Below, in pieces: positions 19,063 through 27,008 of a stretch of DNA of 64,000 nt. This DNA comes from Phycisphaerales bacterium AB-hyl4. GTDB lineage: Bacteria; Planctomycetota; Phycisphaerae; Phycisphaerales; Phycisphaeraceae. A model generated the notes under the pieces. That model did no database searches, had not been told where the DNA came from, and was given only the letters and a program-made list of their open reading frames with translations. The first letter of the stretch is position 1. Each line of letters begins with the position of its first letter. The stretch lies in NCBI GenBank assembly GCA_041821185.1, contig JBGUBD010000014.1, positions 26,339-90,338 of the forward strand. The letters run 5' to 3'. A program made the position numbers and the translations under genes.

Positions 19063-19392
19063 TCAGCCTTTGGCCAACAGCATGTTCATCGCCCCAGCAA
19101 ACTGCTGCCACTCTTCGGCCCGCTTCGCCAGTTCGCTCTGGCCGCGGCGGGTGAGCATGTAATATTTCCGCCGCTTGCCGCTCTCGCCGGCTTGCCACTT
19201 GGCCTTAATCAACCGCTCAGCTTCCAGCCGGTGCAGGGTGGGGTAGAGCGTGCCTTCACGCCACTCGAAGAGCCCGTTGGTGCGGGCATTGACGAGCTTG
19301 ACCATCTCGTAGCCGTACATCGGCTTCTCGCGGAGCAGCGCGAGCACCACCGGCACCACGCTGCCGCGCACCAGTTCACTGGAAAAGTCCAT
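19063..19392 (-). CDS. PadR-family transcriptional regulator
   Basis: 109 residues, the size of the short PadR class. Winged helix with VVLALLREKPMYGYEMVKLV, FEWREGTLYPTLHRLEAERL and RRKYYMLTRRGQSELAKRAE. Represses its own operon in studied members and is released by a small ligand. It precedes a HAAS protein. A perfect dyad at 19423-19441, 31 bp upstream of the start codon, is its likely operator. Confidence 0.92.
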   Translation of the reverse strand: MDFSSELVRGSVVPVVLALLREKPMYGYEMVKLVNARTNGLFEWREGTLYPTLHRLEAERLIKAKWQAGESGKRRKYYMLTRRGQSELAKRAEEWQQFAGAMNMLLAKG

Positions 19393-19422
19393 GGCGGGTT
19401 CTCCTGAGGTTGCCTTGTGTCC

Positions 19423-19441
19423 CTAGGTATAGAATACCTAG
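19423..19441. promoter_or_regulatory. Likely PadR operator, perfect 8-bp dyad
   Basis: CTAGGTAT-AGA-ATACCTAG: two perfect 8-bp arms around a 3-bp spacer, just upstream of the padR/HAAS operon. The spacing of 3 matches the dyad in front of the second PadR gene (23741-23753). Confidence 0.65.
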
Positions 19442-19485
19442 TTACCCGAGGCAGTCAAGCGAAATCACCAGCACTCACAGTTCGC

Positions 19486-21459
19486 CTACCAATCGGCGGG
19501 ATCGAAGATATGCAGATCACGGCCGGCGAGGATGACCTTGCCGTCCGGCGTGGCGACGAGGCTCATGAACAGTTCTCCCGGGGCGGCATAGTGTCCGAGC
19601 TTCCGCGGCTGCTCGGGTTCACGCAGGTCGAAGACGATCATGCCCGGCTGCGGTTCGTGCACGATCACGAATAGCAGATCGTCGTGGACGAGGCTGGCGA
19701 GGGGATGTCCGCCCGTGATCCTTTCAAGTGGCGTAGGCGGGCGATGGCCGACGCGCTCGAAGCGCACCATGTCGCCGTTCGCTCCGGTTTGGTCGTTGAT
19801 ATCACGTCGAGCAACCGGCGAATACCGAAGCACCTCAACGCCTTGCCCATGTGTGAACCGGAGGAGGTGGTGTTCGTCGAACGTGATGGTGGGCATGTCC
19901 CAACCAGCGACCTTGAGGGTCAACCACAGGCGTTCGGCCATGTCCCATTCCGGCACATCCAGCAACTGGAACGCGCCTTCATCATTCAGCAACGCCCGCC
20001 ATATCGAGGAGCGTCGTTGCGAGAGTTCGCGGGCCGGCCACTCAAGCGAACGCAATGACGTCAGATCGTGGTCTGGATTGATGGCAAGTTCCATTAGGCG
20101 GGCCGGGTGATGCGTTCCGTCTTCGTTGTGTGGAAAGTAGCCGGGGGTGAAGACCATGGCTCGGTTGTCCCGTTGGAAGACATCGACGTTAAAAACATAA
20201 GGTGTATCGAACAGTCGTTGAAAGCTGGTTGCCCGCACAAGTGCGTCGCTGCTTTCACGGATCAGGTCGAAGGCGCCCAGACCCAAAAGGCGATGGCCGA
20301 CCGGCAAGCCATCAGGGAACACGATCTCCGCCTCCGGGTATTCCGTCATGCTGAACACCAGCGGTACAGTCACCCGTTGGGGCCGGCTCGGCGTCCAGAA
20401 CAGCGGTATTGTGCGCCGGTGCCAGCCACGGTCGATACCGACTCCCTCCGAAGCGGCCGGCTTCGCGTTCATATCGATCGACCGCAAAATCCTTCCTCTG
20501 ATATCCACCCTCACGTGTGCGTGATCGGGCAATTCTCGCCGGGATTGCGTGTTGATCTGTCCAGCCCCCACGGTCGCCACGATTCCGCGCTGCCCATCGG
20601 TGATCATCTCAAGAACCACCTCGTTCCGCTCCGCCGTCACCGGCACGACGCGCTCCGGCGTCAAATTGCTGCCGATCTGCATCGCCGCCACGCTCATCAT
20701 CACGAGCAGCAGCACCGCCACCGTCCAGCCCAGCACGTGCGCGTTGACCGCGATCCGCACCTGCCGTTCCAATGCCAGCCATGCAAGCACCGCCGCGACG
20801 CCCGCGATGGCGAGCAATGTGCCCGCCAGTTCACCAAGCTGCGGTGACAGCTGCGGCCGCCGCCCATGATGACGCAACGCCTCGAACACATCCATGTACG
20901 CCAGCGGCGGCAGCAGCACGGGCACGAAGTAGAGCATCAGCCCCGCCAGCAATGCCAGAAACACCGCGGGCACCGCCTGCCCGATCGCCGCGCCCAGCAA
21001 AAACGCCACGGCATACATCGCTGTCATGACCGGCGCTTGTACCGCCATCGCGTTCAACGGCTCGGCCCACGTCTGATCTCCCCGACCCGGCCCGAATGTC
21101 AATGCCATCGTCAGCAGATGCTGAAAGACTATCGCCGCAACCGCCACCGACAGCACGATCAGCAGCCCGCTTGCAAACTTCACCCCCACATAGGTCGCCA
21201 CACTGATCGGTCGTGAGCGCCAGAATGTCTCCACGCCCGCGCCAAGGTCGCGACACGTCGCCGCCACTGCCGTGAAGACCGCGAACGCCGCGCCCAGTGC
21301 AAGCGTCACGTTCACCAGCAGCCGGGCACGGCCGGCAAAGCCGAACACCTCGTACAGCTCGGCCGTGAGCGGCAGCACCACCATCAACGCCATGCCTGCA
21401 TACCAGAACCAGCGCAGCTCGTGCAGTTCCTTCCAGGCCAGGGCCAGGTAGATTCTCAT
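19486..21459 (-). CDS. ABC-2-like membrane protein with extracytoplasmic or soluble C-terminal domain
   Basis: 657 residues from the ATG at 21459, which overlaps the upstream permease stop as ATGA. The N-terminal 320 residues hold about eight membrane segments (for example WFWYAGMALMVVLPLTAE, LLVNVTLALGAAFAVFTAVA, LLIVLSVAVAAIVFQHLLTM, VAFLLGAAIGQAVPAVFLAL, VLGWTVAVLLLVMMSVAAM). About 330 soluble residues follow, ending in beta-strand blocks like a partial propeller (DDLLFVIVHEPQPGMIVFDL, MSLVATPDGKVILAGRDL). Last gene of the GntR-ABC-permease operon; probably the second permease of the exporter. The C-terminal domain is not in standard permeases. Confidence 0.7.
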   Translation of the reverse strand: MRIYLALAWKELHELRWFWYAGMALMVVLPLTAELYEVFGFAGRARLLVNVTLALGAAFAVFTAVAATCRDLGAGVETFWRSRPISVATYVGVKFASGLLIVLSVAVAAIVFQHLLTMALTFGPGRGDQTWAEPLNAMAVQAPVMTAMYAVAFLLGAAIGQAVPAVFLALLAGLMLYFVPVLLPPLAYMDVFEALRHHGRRPQLSPQLGELAGTLLAIAGVAAVLAWLALERQVRIAVNAHVLGWTVAVLLLVMMSVAAMQIGSNLTPERVVPVTAERNEVVLEMITDGQRGIVATVGAGQINTQSRRELPDHAHVRVDIRGRILRSIDMNAKPAASEGVGIDRGWHRRTIPLFWTPSRPQRVTVPLVFSMTEYPEAEIVFPDGLPVGHRLLGLGAFDLIRESSDALVRATSFQRLFDTPYVFNVDVFQRDNRAMVFTPGYFPHNEDGTHHPARLMELAINPDHDLTSLRSLEWPARELSQRRSSIWRALLNDEGAFQLLDVPEWDMAERLWLTLKVAGWDMPTITFDEHHLLRFTHGQGVEVLRYSPVARRDINDQTGANGDMVRFERVGHRPPTPLERITGGHPLASLVHDDLLFVIVHEPQPGMIVFDLREPEQPRKLGHYAAPGELFMSLVATPDGKVILAGRDLHIFDPADW

Positions 21460-22187
21460 CCGCGTGTCCTCCCGGGTTTGCCGAACAGCCAGGCTCCAAC
21501 GCCCCAGGCCGCCGCAGCGATTACCAATTGCAATGGCGACCAGCCATAGAGACCGATGTTGATCACGCCAGGCGATGGTGAGCGGATCACATGAACCGGC
21601 ACGAAATCGTGAACCCAATGCGTTGCCTCAAACATGAGCACCCGGCCGTCCGACATCGGCATCACCACACGCAACAGCGCCACCGCCAGCACCATGCACA
21701 CCAACAGAAATGCCACGCCCACGACGCCCACTCGTGCCTCCGTGGACAGTCGAATGCCCAGCGTCGTCGTCCACACCAGCACCACCACCGCCATGGGCAC
21801 GCGCTCCAGAAATCCACTTATCACGTACTGTCCGGGCACTTCGCGTCCACCCGCCATCAGCCACGCCACCGCCATCGCCGCCACCAACGGCAGGCTCACC
21901 ACGAGCGCCCCCATCGCCGTCTTCACCGCGTACACCACCGTCGGCCGTGCGGGCAGACGCAGCAGCGTCGACACCGTGCCTGCCTCGCGCTCTGGGGCGA
22001 CCAGCCCCATCGCTATCACGATCGGCAGGACCACCGCTCCAGTGAAACCCGCCATGAGCATGATCATGCTGTCTTCAATCACGCGGGCCTGCAGCCCGAT
22101 GGCGGTAAAGCCGACCATGATGAAACAGCCCAGCAGTAACCACCAGCGCTGCTCCATCCACTCTTTCCAGATCAGCGATCGAATCAT
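21456..22187 (-). CDS. ABC-2 family permease
   Basis: 243 residues with about six membrane segments (WWLLLGCFIMVGFTAIGL, MIMLMAGFTGAVVLPIVIAM, VVSLPLVAAMAVAWLMAG, VGVVGVAFLLVCMVLAVALL, LVIAAAAWGVGAWLFG). APEREAGTVSTLLRLPARP is a typical ABC-2 loop. Starts 30 bp after the ATPase gene and overlaps the next gene by 4 bp. Confidence 0.85.
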   Translation of the reverse strand: MIRSLIWKEWMEQRWWLLLGCFIMVGFTAIGLQARVIEDSMIMLMAGFTGAVVLPIVIAMGLVAPEREAGTVSTLLRLPARPTVVYAVKTAMGALVVSLPLVAAMAVAWLMAGGREVPGQYVISGFLERVPMAVVVLVWTTTLGIRLSTEARVGVVGVAFLLVCMVLAVALLRVVMPMSDGRVLMFEATHWVHDFVPVHVIRSPSPGVINIGLYGWSPLQLVIAAAAWGVGAWLFGKPGRTRG

Positions 22188-22217
22188 CAGCCCGGCTCCC
22201 TTCGTTCGACCATCCGG

Positions 22218-23159
22218 TTATGCCACCCGCTCCACCGCGTGCCCGGCCGGTGGCGGTGCATGTTCGCCGTCGACACGGCCGATGACGAACGCTTCGAAGA
22301 TTTCGTCGAGGTTCAGGTCCACAACCTGATGCGGCACGCCGCGGGCTCGCAGGCCGGCGATGGCGGCGGGGGCGTCGTCCACCACCACGGCTGTCTCAGT
22401 GTCGCGTTGTCGCACGTCCAGTTTTTTCAACGGCACGTCCAGCCGGCCGTACATGTCGCTGGGCAGCACGATCTGCCGCACCTGCTCGCGCAGCTCATCC
22501 GTCGCGGCGGCCCGTACGATCCGTCCCCGGTCGAGGATGGCCACGCGGTCCGCCACGGGCTCAACCTCGTACAGCAGGTGCGAGCTGTAGAAGACCGTTC
22601 GGCCTTCGCCTTGGAGGTGCGTCACCACATCGCGGTTGAACTCCTTGCGCATGATCGGGTCCAGGCCCAGCGCCGGATCGTCCAGGATCACCAGCTCCGG
22701 CCGATGGGCCAGCGCCAGCAGCAGCCCCAGTCGTACGCTCTGCCCCTTGGACAGGTGGCGGATGCGGGTCTTCAGCGGCAGCTCGAAATCGCGGACGTAT
22801 CGACGGGCAAGGTCGTCATCCCAGCTCGGGTAAAACGGGGCCATGAACCGGATGATCTGCTCGACGTTCATCCAGCCCCACATCTGCTGATCTTCCGCGA
22901 GGTAGCCGACGCGTCGGCGGATGGCCAACGCGTCGCGTGTCGGGTCAAGGCCGAGCACGCGCATCGTGCCCGCGTCCGGCGACATCAGGCCGAGCATCAT
23001 GCGGATCGTCGTCGTCTTGCCCGCACCATTGCGGCCAAGGAACGCGAACGTCTCGCCGGGTCGCACGTTCAGTTGCACGCCATCGAGCACGGCATGCTTG
23101 CCGAAACGCTTGTTCACGCCGTCAACCACGATGGCGTCGGTCGGGGAAGAGTCCTGCAT
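22218..23159 (-). CDS. ABC transporter ATP-binding protein, YtrB/BcrA-like
   Basis: 313 residues. Walker A GRNGAGKTT, Q-loop VGYLAEDQQMWGWM, signature LSKGQSVRLGLLLAL, Walker B LVILDDPALGLDP and switch His in FYSSHLLYEVEPVADRVAIL. The C-terminal 80 residues are the variable accessory part. The gene shares a base with the upstream GntR gene, an arrangement typical of YtrA-controlled exporters. Drives export or membrane-stress response with the two permease-like genes downstream. Confidence 0.9.
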   Translation of the reverse strand: MQDSSPTDAIVVDGVNKRFGKHAVLDGVQLNVRPGETFAFLGRNGAGKTTTIRMMLGLMSPDAGTMRVLGLDPTRDALAIRRRVGYLAEDQQMWGWMNVEQIIRFMAPFYPSWDDDLARRYVRDFELPLKTRIRHLSKGQSVRLGLLLALAHRPELVILDDPALGLDPIMRKEFNRDVVTHLQGEGRTVFYSSHLLYEVEPVADRVAILDRGRIVRAAATDELREQVRQIVLPSDMYGRLDVPLKKLDVRQRDTETAVVVDDAPAAIAGLRARGVPHQVVDLNLDEIFEAFVIGRVDGEHAPPPAGHAVERVA

Positions 23160-23584
23160 CAGGCCCGCTCCTTTTTCTCGTTGGTTCCGCCGGAGGATGT
23201 CAGCCCGCCGGCCGCCGCTTGAATCGCGGCTTTGAAGTGGCGCTCCAGTTCGCCCGGCGTCAGGCCGAGCATCAGCCCCCGCCGGGCAATCTGTTCCAGG
23301 TCGCCGCGGTACTGCTTCACCTGCCCGGACAGACGCCGCACCGGCGGTCGATCCGCGATGTAGGTGCCGTCCCCATGCCGGCGATCAAGCAGCCCCTCGC
23401 CCGTGAGCTTCTCATACACCCGCAGCACCGTATTCTGGTTGACCGCCAGCTCCCGCGCCAGCTCCCGCACCGATGGCAGTCGATCGCCCGCCTTCAAGCT
23501 GCCCGAAAGGCACCGGGCCCGAATCTGCTCGGCCATCTGCCGGGAGATCGGAATCGACGAGGCTCGTTCAATGCGGATGAACAT
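23159..23584 (-). CDS. GntR-family regulator, YtrA subfamily
   Basis: 141 residues from the ATG at 23584 (GAGAG upstream); an upstream start at 23596 is possible. N-terminal winged helix ISRQMAEQIRARCLSGSLKA, LPSVRELARELAVNQNTVLR and VYEKLTGEGLLDRRHGDGTY, followed by the short YtrA-type C-terminal dimerisation helix. Such regulators usually repress the ABC exporter encoded behind them. Confidence 0.9.
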   Translation of the reverse strand: MFIRIERASSIPISRQMAEQIRARCLSGSLKAGDRLPSVRELARELAVNQNTVLRVYEKLTGEGLLDRRHGDGTYIADRPPVRRLSGQVKQYRGDLEQIARRGLMLGLTPGELERHFKAAIQAAAGGLTSSGGTNEKKERA

Positions 23585-23599
23585 GGTGACTCTCACAGG

Positions 23600-23625
23600 T
23601 GACTACACATATGTAACACCAGTCA
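23600..23625. promoter_or_regulatory. Candidate GntR/YtrA operator
   Basis: TGACT and AGTCA at the ends enclose the perfect palindrome ACATATGT (23607-23614). The site lies 16 bp upstream of the GntR start, a fitting place for autorepression. The outer and inner dyads are not quite concentric, so the exact site is uncertain. Confidence 0.45.
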
Positions 23626-23740
23626 GATCACCTCGTCAATCCCTTTTTTCACAAAATCTCACCGCGGACCTGAGCACGATCCCCAGCCAATGCGCTTGAT
23701 CTGGAAAGAAATGCTTGGCATAACGCTCTATGTCAGATAC

Positions 23741-23753
23741 TATGTATCACATA
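23741..23753. promoter_or_regulatory. Likely PadR operator of the second PadR gene
   Basis: TATGT-ATC-ACATA, perfect 5-bp arms with a 3-bp spacer, matching the known ATGT/ACAT core of PadR boxes. It sits 13 bp before the PadR start and directly upstream of AAGGAG, so binding would block initiation. Confidence 0.55.
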
Positions 23754-23766
23754 ATAAGGAGCGGCC

Positions 23767-24099
23767 ATGAAAATCGAACGCGAACTCATGCGAGGGGCCG
23801 GGCCGGTGGCGGTGCTCAAGTTGCTGGCCAGTAGCGAAAAGTACGGCTACGAACTGGTCCGCCTGCTCGATCAACGGTCCGACGGCGTGCTTGCCATGGG
23901 GCAGAGCACCCTCTACCCCATGCTCTACAACCTCGAAGCCAAGGGACTGATCGCCTCGCGCGTGCAGCAGGTCGATAGCAGCCGGCCTCGCCGGTACTAC
24001 CGCCTGACCGCGAAGGGCAAGAAGCAACTGGCCCGCGATACGGCCCAATGGGAAGCGTTGTCGACGGCCATGGGCAAACTCGGCATTACGGGAGCGTGA
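23767..24099 (+). CDS. PadR-family transcriptional regulator (second copy)
   Basis: 110 residues. Winged helix AVLKLLASSEKYGYELVRLL, GQSTLYPMLYNLEAKGLIAS and RRYYRLTAKGKKQLARDTAQ. It starts after AAGGAGCGGCC and is 3 bp ahead of a HAAS-like gene, the same pairing as at 19063/16965 but a diverged sequence. Confidence 0.92.
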   Translation: MKIERELMRGAGPVAVLKLLASSEKYGYELVRLLDQRSDGVLAMGQSTLYPMLYNLEAKGLIASRVQQVDSSRPRRYYRLTAKGKKQLARDTAQWEALSTAMGKLGITGA

Positions 24100-24102
24100 A
24101 CC

Positions 24103-24951
24103 ATGAGCATGGCCAGAGAACAGACCCTGTGGCGACGGATGCGGTTCACACCCGTGAGCGATGCATTGCGTGGCCAACTGACCGGCCGACTCGACGTGGA
24201 CCAGCTCATCGCTGAAGCCGGCCTGCCTGCCGAGCCAGCGCAGCGCGTGCGGGAGGTTGTATATCGCACCCGGCTGTGGCGCAGCGAAAAGATCGACGTG
24301 GCCACCGAGTTGATCGCCCACTTTCGCGATGGCTTGGATGATGATGTGCCCGTGGACGAACTGGTCGCCGGCTTCGGCGATGCGAAGCAGGCGGCCCGGC
24401 TGATCCGGCGGGCAAAGAAGCGCAATCGGCCGTGGCCGTGGCATGTCGCGCGGGCGACGAGCCTGGCGGTGTGCGTGCTGGTGGGCGTGTACGTGGTCGC
24501 TTCGATATTGTTGCTGATGGGTCGGCCGGCGGTGACGGTGGATTACGTGGCCCGGCTGAACGAGCCAGCGATAGCGGTGCCGGAGGCGGATCGGGCGTGG
24601 CCGATCTATCGCGAGGCCCTTCTGGCGGGAATGCGGGATTTGGATTTCGACGCCATGCGGGTTCAGCTCGAGCGTGGTCAGCGCGGGATTCGTGCCGGGG
24701 AGCCGGGATGGGGAGAGGCGGTGGTGTTTCTGGAGGATCATACTGACTTGCTTGAGCAGATTCGCACTGCGGCTGCGAAGCCGGGCCTAGGCTTGTCGAT
24801 TGGACATAACTGGGACTTCACAGGCCTCGACCGCGAGGCTCTGCATGGCCCGATTCAAGGTGATCCGGTCAGCCCAGAAGGGTTTTATGAACAACTAGCC
24901 CAAGGGTCGCTTATCGGCGTAACACTCCCAAACGCGTCTATATATAGTTGA
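24103..24951 (+). pseudogene. HAAS-type membrane protein, 3' truncated
   Basis: 282 codons. Residues 1-100 are HAAS-like (LTGRLDVDQLIAEAGLPAEP, IDVATELIAHFRDGLDD, LVAGFGDAKQAARLIRRAKK) and a membrane segment follows (SLAVCVLVGVYVVASILLLM, about 119-140). The extracytoplasmic part then starts normally (PEADRAWPIYREALLAGMRD) but ends abruptly after SLIGVTLPNAS with a chance stop. Related proteins, including the 8089 gene, carry on with a long helical domain at this point. The break near 24940 coincides with the start of transposon and restriction-gene debris, so it marks the left edge of the accessory region. Confidence 0.7.
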
Positions 24952-25234
24952 GTGAGCTATCGACAGACCCCGTGGGCAGACCACGCCACCCACGACGCTT
25001 GATCGATGGTTTCGTTGAGTCCCTTGCGGAATCGTTCAGTTGATAGGCGTCTTGTCGTCTCGTGGCCTTCCTCTTGCCACAACGGCTCAACTTACGTAGA
25101 GTGTGTTCGGTTTTTGATCGCCACTGTGCCGGGGAGTGAGTGAGGAGCCCGTGAGGGGGCCACGCTATCTTTTTGCCGACATGACGGTTTTCGCCAGCGT
25201 CGAGCAGCAGGAACAGCCCAGGCTCCGGGGCCAC
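24952..25234. other. Junction DNA without a recognisable gene
   Basis: About 280 bp between the truncated HAAS gene and the 97-bp repeat. A minus-strand frame is open here (with basic segments such as CGKRKATRRQDAYQ) but has no family signature or plausible start, so I do not call it. Probably remnants of an inserted element. Confidence 0.4.
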
Positions 25235-25331
25235 CCTATCGTCGTTCGCAGCATTCCCCGCATGAGTTTCATTCGATAGCACATGTCTTGGCATCGATCT
25301 GGAAAAGTTGGTCGGATCGCTCCTGCGGTTG
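25235..25331. repeat. 97-bp repeat, copy 1
   Basis: Matches 45793-45889 in the same orientation with a single difference (CTCCTGCGG here, CTCCCGCGG there). It begins with CCTATCGTCGTTCGC, which at the second copy is part of the IS110 transposase gene. It directly abuts the hsdR fragment. The two copies enclose 20.5 kb. Confidence 0.9.
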
Positions 25332-25332
25332 T

Positions 25333-25818
25333 GACGAGCTGAATGACCAGCAGTTGGAGGAAATCGAACGGGAATTCGCCCGCCAGGCCCTCAAGCCGTT
25401 CCACAACCCCCGCCTGCGCGAAGCGGTGCTCACCGCCAGCCAGCAGTCCACCGAACAGGTGATCGACGAGATCAGCCGCGACCAGCTGCTCGACGCCGGC
25501 TACAGCGCCGCCGCGAAGGAGAAGGCCCAGACCCTGGTCAGCCACTTCCGCCAGTTCATCGACGAGCACAAGGATGAGATCGAGGCTTTGAAGCTGCTCT
25601 ACAGCCAGCCGCACCGCGCCGGCCTGCGCTACGGCCAGGTCAAGGAACTGGCCCGCGCCCTGCGGCAGCCGCCGCTGTCGCTGAACACCGACCACCCCGA
25701 GCAGCCGCTTTGGCAGGCCTACCACGCCCTGGAGCCGGACAAGGTCAGGGGGCAGAACAAGGCCCTGGTCGACCTGATCGCCCTGGTCCGCCACGCCATA
25801 GAGCCCGCGACGCCGCTG
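25333..25818 (+). pseudogene. hsdR: Type I restriction enzyme HsdR, C-terminal fragment
   Basis: About 162 codons similar to the helical C-terminal region of HsdR (EcoEI_R_C type): EEIEREFARQALKPFHNP, STEQVIDEISRDQLLDAGYS, FRQFIDEHKDEIEALKLLY, YGQVKELARALRQPPLSLN, LWQAYHALEPDKVRGQ. The DEAD-box motor and nuclease domains are missing and the end is replaced after EPATPL by unrelated sequence. Not functional. The intact system is not in this window. Confidence 0.85.
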
Positions 25819-25923
25819 TCGATCCTCCCTGGTCGTTCACTGATCCGCGATTATTACCCTCCGCCTTCAAGGTGGATCGACCAAACAAGTAACGTAACTC
25901 GAATTGTCAACCATGACGCGATA

Positions 25924-26877
25924 CTAGCCCGGATTATGCATGGCCCCATTGAAAAAACGGCCTTCGTGTGTTCTAACTCGGTCACCACAACAGAGTTTGA
26001 TCCGCACGGAGGCCGATGATGTCGCAGCAGACTGTCGGTCAGTTGACCTTTGAGTTTCTCCCACATTCGCCGGTCGTTGTCCAGTCGCATTCAGGGCAGA
26101 TCAGCACCGATGCCGGGCTGCTGCCCATTCGCCAGTTCGATCAGCGCTGGTGTTATACGCAGCGCCTTGCGGCGTGCCTGAAGCAGGTCGCTCAGCCGTT
26201 GATGGATAAGGCGCAACGCCGCTACGACCACACGGGCGTGAAGCAGCGTCTGTTCATGCGCTTCCGCTACGCCGCGGAGAGTTGGCCGCACGAACGCACC
26301 GTGATCGCCAAGGCCGAGTGCCACGCCGGCGGCACGAACCTGCGATTCGTGATCACCAGCCTCGACGTGCCGGGCAAACGTCAGGTGCGGCAGACCTATG
26401 ACGATTACGTGCAGCGCGGCGAGAGCGAGCAGCGGATGGACGAACTGAAAAACGGCCTGCATGCCGACCGCCTGAGTTGCCATCGCTTCAAGGCCAACTT
26501 CCTGCGACTGCTGCTGCACACCGCCGCGTTCAATCTGCTCAACGCGTTGCGTGATCACGCCGGCTTGCCGACGCTGCTGCGTCGCGCTCAGCCGGGCACG
26601 TGGCGAAGCCATGTGATCAAGGTGGCTGCGACGATCGTGCAGACGACGCGCCGGGTGTTGGTGTCGTTGGCGGCGCAGTGGCCGTTCGCCCATCTCAATC
26701 ACGCGGTGTCCCGCCGTGCGTTGCAGAGCCTGCCGGCTCCCTGATCGCCCCGACAAGGCGAGATCATCGGCTGGGGGAAAGGGGGCGGTCCGCGCCGACC
26801 TCGGCCCAGCCCGCCTGAAATGCCGCCGCGTTCAAACATCACGCATCAATGACACGGCGACGAATAATGCGGGCTAG
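25924..26877 (+). mobile_element. IS1380-family element, internally deleted
   Basis: Bounded by imperfect 16-bp inverted repeats, CTAGCCCGGATTATGC at 25924-25939 and CTAGCCCGCATTATTC in reverse at 26862-26877 (14 of 16 match). At about 954 bp it is well short of the usual 1.6-1.7 kb, because the transposase gene has lost its middle. I see no clear target duplication. It could still be moved in trans by a full-length relative. Confidence 0.75.
26016..26744 (+). pseudogene. IS1380 transposase with internal deletion
   Basis: 242 codons, against about 430-470 in the family (DDE_Tnp_1 group 1). The N-terminus (SGQISTDAGLLPIRQFDQR, then RLAACL) joins directly to the late part of the protein (KAECHAGGTNLRFVITS, SEQRMDELKNGLHADRLSC, FKANFLRLLLHTAAFNLL). 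The deletion, near residues 50-75, removes at least one catalytic Asp. The reading frame is preserved across it. Confidence 0.85.
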
Positions 26878-26945
26878 GGGCTCACACGTAGGAAGCTGTC
26901 TCCTCCTTCAGCCCAAGGAAATAATTCAGTATAATGAAATAATAT

Positions 26946-26995
26946 TTGGTAAAGGTGTTGATTTTTTCTTTTTACCAATGTACTTTACGTGTAAA
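26946..26995 (+). promoter_or_regulatory. Candidate operator region of LacI regulator A
   Basis: Two dyads lie just before the regulator gene: TTGGTAAA/TTTACCAA (26946-26953 and 26971-26978) and TTTAC-GT-GTAAA (26984-26995). The second is LacI-like in size. Both sit between a TATAAT-like box (around 26930) and the ribosome site, as expected for autorepression. Confidence 0.45.
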
Positions 26996-27008
26996 CGAGG
27001 TGACAGGA

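Noticed and set aside
24938-25294. Minus-strand frame of 118 codons in the junction region
   Set aside because: No family signature, no ribosome site, and it spans the breakpoint between the HAAS gene and the 97-bp repeat.
25900-26890. Target-site duplication around the IS1380 element
   Set aside because: The four bases on the two sides of the inverted repeats do not match.
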